Positions 7,900 through 15,477 of a stretch of DNA of 34,137 nt are shown piece by piece (positions within the stretch are counted from its first letter, which is position 1; every line of letters begins with the position of its first letter). The stretch is from positions 1 through 34,137 of the forward strand of contig NZ_LVJR01000112.1 of NCBI RefSeq assembly GCF_001617365.1, in the 5' to 3' direction. The notes under the pieces are model-generated. The model made no database searches. It was not told the DNA's origin and saw nothing but the letters and a program-made list of their open reading frames with translations. The translations under genes and the position numbers were made by a program. The stretch comes from Rhodanobacter sp. FW104-R8 (GTDB taxonomy: Bacteria > Pseudomonadota > Gammaproteobacteria > Xanthomonadales > Rhodanobacteraceae).

Positions 7900-8178
7900 A
7901 TGCCATACCGCACCATCAGCGAACTGCCCGACAGCGTCTGCGGCCACCTGCCGCAGCATGCGCAGGAGATCTACAAGGAAGCGTTCAACAACGCCTGGAA
8001 GGAGTACGCCGACCGCCACCAGCGCCGCGGCGAGGAGTCGCACGAGGAGGTTGCGCATAAGGTGGCCTGGGCGGCGGTGAGGAAGAAGTACAGCAAGGGC
8101 GGAGACGGCGACTGGCACGCGAAGCAGCCGGAATCGGGAGCCGTCAGGACGCAGCGTGAGGTAGGCCGCGCGCCTTGA
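7900..8178 (+). CDS. ChaB-like protein
   Basis: A 92-residue protein whose first 70 residues match the ChaB family: MPYRTISELPDSVCGHLPQH, AQEIYKEAFNNAWKEY and AHKVAWAAVRKKYSKG. ChaB was first described as a cation-transport (ChaA) regulator in E. coli, but its real role is unclear, and there is no chaA here. The C-terminus is longer than in E. coli and low in complexity. The ATG at 7900 follows CCGGAGAG. Its last 35 bases overlap the 3' end of the convergent HEAGH gene. Confidence 0.87.
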   Translation: MPYRTISELPDSVCGHLPQHAQEIYKEAFNNAWKEYADRHQRRGEESHEEVAHKVAWAAVRKKYSKGGDGDWHAKQPESGAVRTQREVGRAP

Positions 8179-8647
8179 GGAAAGCCCGGGCGTTCTCCGC
8201 GTCCTGCTCGAACCACGCGCGGGCCGAGCCGAGCCGGAACGTGTAGCCCCAGGCATCCATGTCGGCCATCAGCCGTGCGCTGCCGACACCGGGCAGTTCG
8301 TCGGCCAGCACGATCTGCAGGCAGCAGGTGGCGTCCTCTTCCTCGATCGAGTCGGTGGCATCGGTATGGACGTCTGGACGTCTTTCCGGCGGCAGCACGA
8401 TCAGGTGGCCGGCCTCGTGCAGCAGCGAGTGCACCGGGGTGTCGTCGCGGGCGTAGACGGTGGTGCCGATGATGCCGGCCTCCTGGTCGCCCCAGAAGCT
8501 GCCGGGAATCGGCTCGCCGGCGGGCACGCGCCGGAGCTGCAGGCCGAAGCGGACGAGCAGGGCGGCGGGCGCCTCGAAGCCGATCTGGCCCACGCGCAGC
8601 ACGGTGCTGGCCGGGTCGCCGGAGGCAGGAGGGGTGTCGGAGTGCAT
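8144..8647 (-). CDS. Conserved HEAGH-motif protein, putative metal-dependent hydrolase
   Basis: A 167-residue cytosolic protein that I do not recognise by name. It contains VHSLLHEAGHLIVLP, with the HExxH-type zinc signature at residues 77-81 (HEAGH), then EEEDATCCLQIVLAD, an acidic stretch that could give a further ligand. The C-terminus (ENARAFLKARGL) is helical. The pattern resembles small conserved proteins of Xanthomonadales and Burkholderiales with a gluzincin-like helix; proteolytic activity is unproven. It converges on and overlaps the ChaB-like gene by 35 bases. There is no strong ribosome site before the ATG at 8647. Confidence 0.75.
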   Translation of the reverse strand: MHSDTPPASGDPASTVLRVGQIGFEAPAALLVRFGLQLRRVPAGEPIPGSFWGDQEAGIIGTTVYARDDTPVHSLLHEAGHLIVLPPERRPDVHTDATDSIEEEDATCCLQIVLADELPGVGSARLMADMDAWGYTFRLGSARAWFEQDAENARAFLKARGLPHAAS

Positions 8648-8738
8648 GGGCGAGCGCGGCGGGCGCAGGTGGTTTCGGTGGGAAAGGAGGCCGGGCGACG
8701 CCGGGCCGCCAGGCCGAAAACGACCGGAAGCGCGGGGC

Positions 8739-9035
8739 TCAGCCGGTCTTGGCTTCGCCCTTGGTTTCGCTCTTGGCGGACTGCTTGCCTTCCGGCAGGG
8801 TGACCGAAAGCTCGAGGATTTCGTGGCCGCTGTCGCGCTCGAAGTTGATGCTGATCGCGTCGAGGTCGACGTGAACGTATTTCTTGATCACTTCGAGCAG
8901 TTCGTTGCGCATCATCGGCAGGTAGTCCGGCGCGCCGCGGGTGGAGCGCTCCTGGGCCACGATGATGCGCAGGCGTTCCCGTGCCACCGTGGCGGTGGCC
9001 TCGGGCTTGCGCTTCAGGAAATCAAGGATACCCAT
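8739..9035 (-). CDS. minE: Cell division topological specificity factor MinE
   Basis: A 98-residue protein that stimulates MinD ATPase and drives pole-to-pole oscillation of the MinCD division inhibitor. The N-terminal amphipathic membrane-targeting segment MGILDFLKRK is followed by the MinD-contact region ARERLRIIVAQERS and the dimerisation domain (YLPMMRNELLEVIKKYV). The C-terminus has a charged tail (KSETKGEAKTG) longer than in E. coli (88 residues). The ATG at 9035 lies 9 bases after a GGAGG that overlaps the end of minD; an in-frame TTG at 9044 is too close to that site. It starts 5 bases after the minD stop and is the last gene of the operon. Confidence 0.96.
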   Translation of the reverse strand: MGILDFLKRKPEATATVARERLRIIVAQERSTRGAPDYLPMMRNELLEVIKKYVHVDLDAISINFERDSGHEILELSVTLPEGKQSAKSETKGEAKTG

Positions 9036-9040
9036 CGCGA

Positions 9041-9856
9041 TCAACCTCCGAACACGCGCTGCAGGAAGCCCTTCTTGGGCACGTCGATGAAGCGCAGGGG
9101 GCGCTCTTCGCCGAGGATGCGGGCCACGGTGTCGCTGTAGGCCTGGCCGGCCTGTGACGTGGCATCGACGATCACCGGGATGCCGTTGTTGGAAGCGGTC
9201 AGCACGTTCTCCGACTCGGGGATCACGCCGACCACCTCGATGCCGAGGATCTCCTCGACGTCCTTCACGCTGAGCATCTCGCCGATCGCCACGCGTGCCG
9301 GGTTGTAGCGGGTCAGCAGCAGGTGCTGGGTGACCGGGCTCTCATCCTTCTCCGCGCGCCGGGTCTTGCTGGCGAGCAGGCCGAGGATGCGGTCGGAGTC
9401 GCGCACCGAGGAAACCTCGGGATTGACCACCACCACCGCGTGGTCGGCGAAGTACATCGCCAGGTGGGCGCCCTTCTCGATGCCGGCCGGGGAGTCGCAG
9501 ACGACGTAGTCGAAGCCGTCCTCGGACAGGCCGTCGAGCACCTTCTCGACGCCTTCCTGGGTCAGCGCGTCCTTGTCGCGGGTCTGGCTGGCGGCCAGCA
9601 CGAACAGGTTGTCGTGGCGCTTGTCCTTGATCAGCGCCTGCTTCAGCGTGGCTTCGCCGTGGACGACGTTGACGAAGTCGTACACCACGCGCCGCTCGCA
9701 GCCCATGATCAGGTCGAGGTTGCGCAGGCCGACGTCGAAGTCGATCACGGCGACCTTCTTGCCGGCCATGGCCAGACCGGTGGCGAGGGAGGCGCTGGTC
9801 GTCGTCTTGCCGACGCCGCCTTTGCCGGAGGTGACAACGATAATCTCAGCAGTCAA
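9041..9856 (-). CDS. minD: Septum site-determining ATPase MinD
   Basis: A 271-residue deviant-Walker ATPase that binds the inner membrane as an ATP dimer, recruits MinC and oscillates with MinE. The Walker A motif GKGGVGKTT is at residues 11-19, VIDFDVGLRNLDLIMG is the switch region, and VCDSPAGIEKG is the Walker B region. The C-terminal amphipathic membrane-targeting helix is visible as KKGFLQRVFGG. The length equals the family norm (about 270). It lies 37 bases after minC and directly before minE, the usual gammaproteobacterial order. Confidence 0.98.
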   Translation of the reverse strand: MTAEIIVVTSGKGGVGKTTTSASLATGLAMAGKKVAVIDFDVGLRNLDLIMGCERRVVYDFVNVVHGEATLKQALIKDKRHDNLFVLAASQTRDKDALTQEGVEKVLDGLSEDGFDYVVCDSPAGIEKGAHLAMYFADHAVVVVNPEVSSVRDSDRILGLLASKTRRAEKDESPVTQHLLLTRYNPARVAIGEMLSVKDVEEILGIEVVGVIPESENVLTASNNGIPVIVDATSQAGQAYSDTVARILGEERPLRFIDVPKKGFLQRVFGG

Positions 9857-9893
9857 GGGCCCATCTCCGCATGATTGTTCTTGTTGTAGGTGG

Positions 9894-10670
9894 TTACAGC
9901 CTGGCGATCAACAGCTTGTCGCCTTCGAGCCAGCATTGCACGGACCGGCCCTCGAGGTCGCGGGGGATCTGTTCGAATACCCGGTATTGCCCGGCGATCG
10001 CCACCAGTTCGGCACGGAAGTCGGAGACGAAGATGCGCGCCTTGCCGTCGCCCTGCGCGCCGGCCATGGCGCGGCCGCGCAGGCCGCCGTAGATGTGGAT
10101 GTTGCCGTCGGCGATCACCTCGGCGCCGTTGGCGACGGCGCCGGTGACGATCAGGTCGCGGTCGCGCGCATAGACCTGCTGGCCCGAGCGCACCGAACCG
10201 GCATGGTGCAGGGCGCCCTGCATGCTGCCGGGCGGCGGCGCGGACAGGATCGGCTCGCGCTGCACCGCCGGGGCGGGCTCGGCGCGCGGGGCGGGTTCGG
10301 CGGCGAGCGGGCCGCTCTGGGCCGGCTCATAGGCGGCACGGAACTTGGCGATCAGCGGCAGGCCCATGCGCCTGGCCAGCGCCTCGGTCTCGCTGGTGCC
10401 GTAGGCCAGGCCCACCGGCAGCATGCCGGCGCTGCGCACCGCCTCAAGCAGCGCGTCGACGGCGCCGTCGTCGGGCAGGTTGAGCAGATGGCTCAGGTCC
10501 AGCACCACCGCGGCGCGGGCGAACATCTGCGGGGCGGCGCGCACACGGCGCTCGAGTTCGTCGCACAACGCGGCGGCGTCGACCCGGCGCACGCGCACGC
10601 AGGCAATGCCGACCTGGCCGAAGCGCAGGTCGCAGGCGTCGGCGACATCTGTTGCAGAGCCTGCTTTCAT
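9894..10670 (-). CDS. minC: Septum site-determining protein MinC
   Basis: A 258-residue inhibitor of FtsZ ring formation, first gene of minCDE. The N-terminal FtsZ-antagonist domain covers residues 1-110 (LRFGQVGIACVRVRR, AAVVLDLSHL). A Pro/Ala-rich linker (about 115-150) leads to the beta-helical MinD-binding domain, with SGQQVYARDRDLIVTGAVANGAEV, DGNIHIYGGLRGRAMAG and ARIFVSDFRAELVAIAGQYR. The ATG at 10670 gives a normal family N-terminus, but no strong ribosome site precedes it. Unusually, the start codon and first five codons lie inside one arm of a 32-bp inverted repeat (10656-10687) whose other arm is at 10892-10923. Confidence 0.95.
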   Translation of the reverse strand: MKAGSATDVADACDLRFGQVGIACVRVRRVDAAALCDELERRVRAAPQMFARAAVVLDLSHLLNLPDDGAVDALLEAVRSAGMLPVGLAYGTSETEALARRMGLPLIAKFRAAYEPAQSGPLAAEPAPRAEPAPAVQREPILSAPPPGSMQGALHHAGSVRSGQQVYARDRDLIVTGAVANGAEVIADGNIHIYGGLRGRAMAGAQGDGKARIFVSDFRAELVAIAGQYRVFEQIPRDLEGRSVQCWLEGDKLLIARL

Positions 10671-10923
10671 ATTCCAAGTGCCTCGCGCCGGGAGCTGTTT
10701 GCCCGCAGGGCAAGAAAGAGCGAAGGAGTGTATGCCGATACACGACTGAGTGATGACGCGGCCATGCGGGCAAACAGACCCTGCCCTTCGGGTTGCGCCT
10801 GAGCGGCCGCCATGCGGCAGCGCGCGGCTTGACCTGACGGCCAGTCAGGCGCTGCGCCGCGCACTACCACCTGGCGGCCGCGCAGACGCAACGCGAGGTA
10901 CTTGGAATATGAAAGCAGGCTCT
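10656..10923. repeat. Nested inverted-repeat structure upstream of minC
   Basis: The outer arms, 10656-10687 and 10892-10923, are reverse complements over 32 bases with one mismatch. Inside are two further inverted pairs: TGTTTGCCCGCA at 10696-10707 against 10765-10776, and GCGGCCGCCA at 10803-10812 against 10872-10881. Smaller hairpins are GTGTAT-GCCG-ATACAC (10728-10743) and CCTGAC-GGCCA-GTCAGG near 10835-10851. The folded form is a long closing stem with two branches. It occupies the whole gap between the GNAT gene stop (10927) and minC, and the left arm contains the minC start. It carries no convincing gene. It could be a MITE-like element, an invertible promoter segment, a structured leader or an assembly artefact; I cannot tell which. 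Confidence 0.85.
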
Positions 10924-10926
10924 CAT

Positions 10927-11547
10927 TCATGGGCGCCGCTCTCCGGCGAGGCGGCGCGGGGTGGAGTCATGCAGGAAAGGGCGTTCGCGCTCGGCCAGCC
11001 AGGGCACGTCGGGCAGGCCGCCGTGCTCGAGCCAGGTATCGCGCACGTAGGCGTAGCTGGGCAGGTCGCGGGCCAGCAGGCTGACCTGCGGGCCGGCTTC
11101 GCCCATCCGCTGCTGGCCGACTTCCTGGAAGCCATAGGTGCCGTGGAACAGCACCACCACGTCGTCGCGCGGCTCCAGGAACACCTCGCAGGTCAGCAGC
11201 GGCACGCGCACCTCGGCGTAGCTGTGCACGTCGCAGTAGAAGATGCGGCCCAGGCCGTGGCGGCGGTAGGCGTTCGCGATCGCGATGCGGTCGATGTAGA
11301 CGAATTGCGGGTAGTGTTCGGCGAACCAGCGGTAGTTCGGGCTGTCGTAATCGCCGCCCTCGCGCAGCGCGATCAGGAACCCGGCCAGGTGGCCGTCGAT
11401 CTCGGCCACGCGGAAATACTCGGCGTGCTCGTAGAAGTAGCGCAACTGGGCGGTATCGAGGGCGAGGATGGAGCGACCGGCGGCGTTGTTGAGCGCCAGT
11501 ACGGCATCCAGGTCGTGCTCGCGCACGTCGCGGATGGCAAGGGCCAT
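10927..11547 (-). CDS. GNAT-family N-acetyltransferase
   Basis: A 206-residue predicted acetyltransferase resembling the COG3818 group of the GNAT superfamily. The N-terminus IRDVREHDLDAVLALNNAA is a typical beta1-alpha1, followed by FLIALREGGDYDSPNYRWF. The acetyl-CoA-binding motif appears as YIDRIAIANAYRRHGLGRIFY (R/QxxGxG/A form: RRHGLG). The C-terminal part contains LLTCEVFLEPRDD and FHGTYGFQEVGQQRM. The acceptor substrate is unknown. The ATG at 11547 removes an unlikely 18-residue upstream extension. The stop at 10927 lies only 3 bases from the right arm of the inverted repeat before minC. Confidence 0.88.
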   Translation of the reverse strand: MALAIRDVREHDLDAVLALNNAAGRSILALDTAQLRYFYEHAEYFRVAEIDGHLAGFLIALREGGDYDSPNYRWFAEHYPQFVYIDRIAIANAYRRHGLGRIFYCDVHSYAEVRVPLLTCEVFLEPRDDVVVLFHGTYGFQEVGQQRMGEAGPQVSLLARDLPSYAYVRDTWLEHGGLPDVPWLAERERPFLHDSTPRRLAGERRP

Positions 11548-11630
11548 TCGTTGCTCCGCAATGGTGGAATCGGGACAAGGTCGACCGGCGGCCTCGCGCA
11601 ATGGCCCATTATGACATGCGGCCGGGGGTC

Positions 11631-11712
11631 CTTACATCTCGCAAGGGCACATGTAAAAGCTTCGTAAAGCCGCGGGCGGCTCCGCGGCCATGACTTCCCG
11701 CGCATTGCGCGG
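11631..11712 (+). promoter_or_regulatory. Candidate operator and hairpin-rich leader before the sensor kinase gene
   Basis: An inverted repeat TTACAT (11632-11637) / ATGTAA (11651-11656) with a 13-base spacer lies in an otherwise AT-poor region. Two perfect hairpins follow: GCCGCGG/CCGCGGC (11669-11688) and CCGCGC-ATT-GCGCGG (11698-11712), ending 27 bases before the kinase ATG. The repeat could be a binding site for the response regulator encoded next; this is speculation from position. Confidence 0.3.
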
Positions 11713-11739
11713 AATGTGCGTTAAGCCAATGATGCCGCC

Positions 11740-12963
11740 ATGCGCTGGCCTTTCTTCAACCACATCCGCCTGCTCCGCTACGCGGGCTTCTTCACCTACC
11801 TGTCGGTGGGCACGCCGCTGATCACCAACTGGGCCACCGAACGGCTGAACCAGCTGCAGCGGCCGAACTTCTCGCTGCTGCTGTGGACGCTGTGCTACCT
11901 GATCTTCGGCCTGATGTACTGGCTGCTGACCAGCAACCTCGGCTCGCGCCGCTACCCGGTGCTGAAGCTGCTGGGGCTGGCCCTGATGACCGCGGCGGCG
12001 GTGGCGGTGGGCTGGTACAGCCACAGCGGCCTGTCGGCGATGCTAATGGTGGTCGCCTCGCTGGTGCTGCCGTGGCTGCTGCCGTTCTGGCTGGCGGTGT
12101 CCTGGCTGGTGCTGCAGCACCTGAGCCTGGTGGCGGTCTTCGCCACGTTCCCCGAGTACGACCACAGCGTCGCGCTGGGTTTCCTGCAGGCCAGCATCTA
12201 CCTGGGCATCTCGGTGCTGGTGTTCATCACCTCGACCGTGGCCAGCCAGCAGGCCGAGCAGCGCGAGGTGCAGCGCCGGCTCAATGCCGAGTTGCGGGCC
12301 ACCCGCGCGCTGCTGGCCGAATCCAGCCGGATCGCCGAGCGCATGCGCATCGCGCGCGACCTGCACGACCTGATCGGCCATCACCTGACCGCGTTGAGCC
12401 TGAACCTGGAAGTGGCCAGCCACCTCACCAACGAGGCGGCCGATGCGCATGTGCGCAAGGCGCAGAGCACGGCCAAGCTGCTGCTGGCCGACGTGCGCGA
12501 GGTGGTCAGCGAGTTGCGCCAGGACGACGCGATCGACCTGACCCAGGCACTGCGCAGCCTCGCCGAAGGCGTGCCCGGCCTGAGCGTGCACGTGGTGATG
12601 CCGCCGCGTTTCAGCGTGGAGGACCCGCGCCGCGCGCAGGTGCTGCTGCGCTGCGCGCAGGAGATCATCACCAATACCGCCCGGCACGCCGGCGCGCGCA
12701 ACCTGTGGCTCAATTTCGCCTACGCCGGGGACGACCTGATCGGCCTGCACGCGCGCGACGACGGCCGCGGCGCCGAGCAGGTCGAGCCGGGCAACGGGCT
12801 GGCCGGCATGCGCGAGCGGCTGGCCGAATTCGGCGGCAGCGTGACGCTGGACACCGGCCTGAGCCGGGGTTTCGCGCTGACCGTGCGGCTGCCGCTGGGC
12901 GAGCACGCCGCGCTGGCGCACGCGCCGACCCGGTTTGAGCCGCCGGCGCTGAATGTGTCGTAG
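11740..12963 (+). CDS. NarL-type membrane sensor histidine kinase
   Basis: A 407-residue sensor kinase of the HisKA_3 class (DesK/LiaS/NarX-like). Residues 1-170 form about five or six membrane helices with very short loops, suggesting that it senses the membrane itself or a ligand within it. A coiled segment (QQAEQREVQRRLNAELRATRALLAE) leads to the H-box ERMRIARDLHDLIGHHLTAL, with phospho-acceptor His209. The HATPase domain shows QEIITNTARHAGA (N-box), ARDDGRGAE and GNGLAGMRERLAEFGG (G boxes). It is followed by its response regulator gene and is probably cotranscribed with it. The topology recalls DesK, a thermosensor of membrane fluidity, but the signal here is unknown. Confidence 0.93.
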   Translation: MRWPFFNHIRLLRYAGFFTYLSVGTPLITNWATERLNQLQRPNFSLLLWTLCYLIFGLMYWLLTSNLGSRRYPVLKLLGLALMTAAAVAVGWYSHSGLSAMLMVVASLVLPWLLPFWLAVSWLVLQHLSLVAVFATFPEYDHSVALGFLQASIYLGISVLVFITSTVASQQAEQREVQRRLNAELRATRALLAESSRIAERMRIARDLHDLIGHHLTALSLNLEVASHLTNEAADAHVRKAQSTAKLLLADVREVVSELRQDDAIDLTQALRSLAEGVPGLSVHVVMPPRFSVEDPRRAQVLLRCAQEIITNTARHAGARNLWLNFAYAGDDLIGLHARDDGRGAEQVEPGNGLAGMRERLAEFGGSVTLDTGLSRGFALTVRLPLGEHAALAHAPTRFEPPALNVS

Positions 12964-13068
12964 TCTTGGCGGCCGCGCGGCGTGCGAAAATGCGCCGGTG
13001 TCGGCAGCGGCCCGGCCCGCCGGCTGTCAGCATCACTTCCTTAAGTCATGTTTGCCCGAGGATCCGCG

Positions 13069-13710
13069 ATGATTTCCGTTTGTCTCGTCGACGACCAGAA
13101 TCTGGTGCGCCAGGGCGTCCGCTCGCTGCTGGACCTGGCCGAGGACATCCGCGTGGTGGCCGAGTGCGCCGACGGCACCCAGGCGGTGGCCGACATCCCG
13201 CGGATCAAGCCCGATGTGGTGCTGCTGGATCTGCGCATGCCGAACATGAGCGGGCTGGAAGTGCTGCAGGCGCTGTCCGCCCGCAACGAGCTGCCGCCGA
13301 CGATCATCCTGACCACCTTCGACGACGACCAGCTGGTGCTGCAGGGCCTCAAGGCCGGGGCGCGCGGCTACCTGCTGAAGGATGTCTCGCTGGAGCAGCT
13401 GGTCGAGGCCGTGCGCACGGTGGCCGGCGGCGGCTCGCTGGTGGCGCCGATGGTCACCCAGCGCCTGATGGCCGGGGTGGCGCGGATGCAGAACCAGTTC
13501 ACCAGCCTGGAGCAGCCCGACCCGCTGACCGAGCGCGAGACCGAAATCCTGCGCCTGCTGTCCGGCGGCTACAGCAACAAGGAAATCGCCAACTCGCTGA
13601 AAGTCGCCGAGGGTACGGTGAAGAACCACGTCTCCAACATCCTCTCCAAGCTGGGCGTGCGCGACCGCACGCGCGCCGTGCTGAAGGCGCTGGAGATGGG
13701 CATCGTCTGA
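13069..13710 (+). CDS. NarL/LuxR-family response regulator
   Basis: A 213-residue two-domain regulator. The receiver domain begins ISVCLVDDQNLVRQG, has the phospho-acceptor Asp54 in VVLLDLRMPNMSG and the conserved Lys in GARGYLLKDVS. The C-terminal LuxR-type helix-turn-helix reads LTEREIEILRLL-like (LTERETEILRLLSGGYSNK, EIANSLKVAEGTVKNHVSNI). The ATG at 13069 is preceded by GAGGA with a 6-base gap, better than the in-frame ATG at 13048. It partners with the upstream kinase. Likely targets, judged by neighbourhood, are the SRPBCC gene and ABC transporter that follow; this is inference. Confidence 0.95.
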   Translation: MISVCLVDDQNLVRQGVRSLLDLAEDIRVVAECADGTQAVADIPRIKPDVVLLDLRMPNMSGLEVLQALSARNELPPTIILTTFDDDQLVLQGLKAGARGYLLKDVSLEQLVEAVRTVAGGGSLVAPMVTQRLMAGVARMQNQFTSLEQPDPLTERETEILRLLSGGYSNKEIANSLKVAEGTVKNHVSNILSKLGVRDRTRAVLKALEMGIV

Positions 13711-13752
13711 GCCGGCCGGGGGCCGCGTTCCGGCCATCCGCGGGCTTGCCGC

Positions 13753-13767
13753 GGCCCGTTTCGGGCC
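13753..13767 (+). terminator. Possible hairpin after the response regulator gene
   Basis: GGCCCG-TTT-CGGGCC forms a perfect 6-bp stem with a three-base loop about 40 bases after the stop codon. No U-run follows, so it may be only an attenuating or mRNA-protecting hairpin. The rest of the 233-base gap up to 13944 shows nothing else I can name. Confidence 0.3.
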
Positions 13768-13943
13768 CTGCGAAGCCGTCGACGCGGGCCGATGGCGTTC
13801 CAGCCCGCGAGCAAGTAACATCCGTTGCTTCGGCGTTTGCCGACCCCCCGCCACGACCCCCGGACATTTCCCCCCGGCAGGTCTGTGTGGCGGCCGGGGC
13901 GACACTTCAGGTATGGCGTAAAGACGCTTCGGAGAACTCTGGA

Positions 13944-15296
13944 ATGATGCGTGTCTTTGAATTTCTTGTTGCCCTGGTCATCGTTGCGTTGATCGGTGTC
14001 CTGGCAGCTGTGGTCATGCCCGGCAGCGGTCATGTGGAGCGCCAGCTGGTCATCGGCAAGGACATGCGCCAGGTCTATGACGTGCTCGACAACTACCGCC
14101 GGCTGCCGGATTACGCGGTGCTGCGCTCGCTCGACCCGAACGTCCAGTTCAGCTTCTCCGGCAAGTCCTACGGCCCCGGCGCCGAGGTCAGCTGGACCAG
14201 CTCCGACGCCAAGCTCGGCAACGGCGGCCTGACCATCGCCAGCGCCACGCCGGAGTTCGACAAGATCGACGGCAACACCAAGAGCGCCAGCATCGTCTGG
14301 AACCTGGACAACAACTGGCGCGGCCTGGACAAGCATTTCACGCTGGACCTGGAGCGCCAGGGCAGCCGTGGACAGCTGACCCAGGTGACCTGGTCGTATG
14401 ACGTCTCGTACGGCTGGAACCTGATCAACCGCTTCGCCAACCTGTACATCCACGGCGATCCCGACGCGTTCATCCAGTTCAGCCTGAACAACCTGCAGAA
14501 CGTGCTGGCCGGCGTGCCGAACATCGACTACAGCCAGCTGATCCCGTACATCGAGCAGACCCAGCCGACGCCGGTGCTGATGGTGTCCACCTCGATCGAG
14601 CGCAAGAACGGCATCGAGGCGGTCGACGACGCCGTCGCCAAGGCGAACACCGAGGTTCAGGCCGCCGCCAAGAAGCTGGGCGTGCACGTCACCGGCTCGC
14701 GGATCCTGATCACCACCAACTACGGCGACCAGACCTTCAGCTTCGACGTGGCGTATCCGATCGACTCCAGCACGCTGACTGTCAACGGCCAGGCTGTGCA
14801 GCTGACCGCGGCCGCTCCGCCGTCGCTCGACGCCGCCGCACCGGCCACCGCAGGCAGCACGGCTGCCGTGGACAGCAACGTCGCCGTCGGCAGCCGTGAC
14901 CGCTATGGTCGCCTGGTGGTGGACGGCAACGTGCGCGCCACGCTGGCCTTCGGCGGCGCTGCGCTGAAGGGCATCTGGAACGGCACCTTCGCCGGCGTGC
15001 CGCAGACCCGCGACATGCTCAAGGCCTATGCACAGACCCATGGCTACAAGTTCGACGACGTGGTCAACCGCCCGTACGACGTCGTCCTGACGCCGGAAGT
15101 GAAGGACGCCGGCGGCAACATCACCACCTATGCGAAGTACGCGGTGTACCTGCCGATCAGCAATGCGCCGGAAAAGACCCCCGAGCAGGAAGCCGGCCTG
15201 CAGCCGCCGAGCCTCGAGGGTGCGCCGGCAGCTGCGGCACCGGCGCCGGCCGGCAGCGCCGCGGCGCCGGCCAAGGCGGCCAGCGCCGGCAAGTAA
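13944..15296 (+). CDS. Membrane-anchored SRPBCC (polyketide cyclase-like) protein with GyrI-like C-terminal half
   Basis: A 450-residue protein. An N-terminal membrane helix (FEFLVALVIVALIGVLAAVVM) anchors it facing the periplasm. Residues about 30-190 resemble an SRPBCC/START-like ligand-binding barrel (RQLVIGKDMRQVYDVLDNYRR, WTSSDAKLGNGGLTI, QLTQVTWSYDVSYGWN). The second half, with TPVLMVSTSIERK and later GVPQTRDMLKAYAQTHGY, looks like the GyrI-like effector-binding fold. The tail is Ala/Pro-rich and probably disordered. A ribosome-site-like GGAGA lies 8 bases before the ATG at 13944. An intrinsic terminator closes the gene. Its ligand is unknown; a role in envelope lipid or small-molecule binding is a guess. 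Confidence 0.75.
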   Translation: MMRVFEFLVALVIVALIGVLAAVVMPGSGHVERQLVIGKDMRQVYDVLDNYRRLPDYAVLRSLDPNVQFSFSGKSYGPGAEVSWTSSDAKLGNGGLTIASATPEFDKIDGNTKSASIVWNLDNNWRGLDKHFTLDLERQGSRGQLTQVTWSYDVSYGWNLINRFANLYIHGDPDAFIQFSLNNLQNVLAGVPNIDYSQLIPYIEQTQPTPVLMVSTSIERKNGIEAVDDAVAKANTEVQAAAKKLGVHVTGSRILITTNYGDQTFSFDVAYPIDSSTLTVNGQAVQLTAAAPPSLDAAAPATAGSTAAVDSNVAVGSRDRYGRLVVDGNVRATLAFGGAALKGIWNGTFAGVPQTRDMLKAYAQTHGYKFDDVVNRPYDVVLTPEVKDAGGNITTYAKYAVYLPISNAPEKTPEQEAGLQPPSLEGAPAAAAPAPAGSAAAPAKAASAGK

Positions 15297-15320
15297 GCCG
15301 GGCGCGGTGGTCGCACGACG

Positions 15321-15355
15321 AAAGGCCCTTCCGTCCAGGAGGGGCCTTTCCTTTT
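15321..15355 (+). terminator. Rho-independent terminator
   Basis: AAAGGCCCTTCC (15321-15332), loop GTCCA, then GGAGGGGCCTTT (15338-15349) forms a 12-bp stem with one G-U pair, followed by CCTTTT. It lies 25 bases after the SRPBCC gene stop and separates it from the ABC transporter operon. This is the clearest intrinsic terminator in the window. Confidence 0.92.
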
Positions 15356-15477
15356 CGGGCGATGCGCCCGGCACCGAACTTTGCCGGTGTCTTGCGGTAC
15401 ATTGCAGGGCGATCCGCGCCGCCACCCACCGGACCCGTGCGTTCGACGCGACGCCCCGTCACAGCCCACCAGCGGAC

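Noticed and set aside
10728-10743. GTGTAT-GCCG-ATACAC hairpin as an intrinsic terminator
   Set aside because: The stem is short, there is no U-run, and it lies between two genes of the same direction inside a larger repeat.
10667-10930. Small minus-strand reading frame across the inverted repeat before minC
   Set aside because: It has no ribosome site and no family resemblance, and it overlaps the minC start. The structure is better seen as repeat DNA.
13569-15425. Long minus-strand open frame opposite the response regulator and SRPBCC genes
   Set aside because: It is antisense to two clear genes, has no recognisable domains and reflects the rarity of stop codons in GC-rich DNA. The same holds for the open frames opposite 17155-19074, 522-2603 and 31681-33882.
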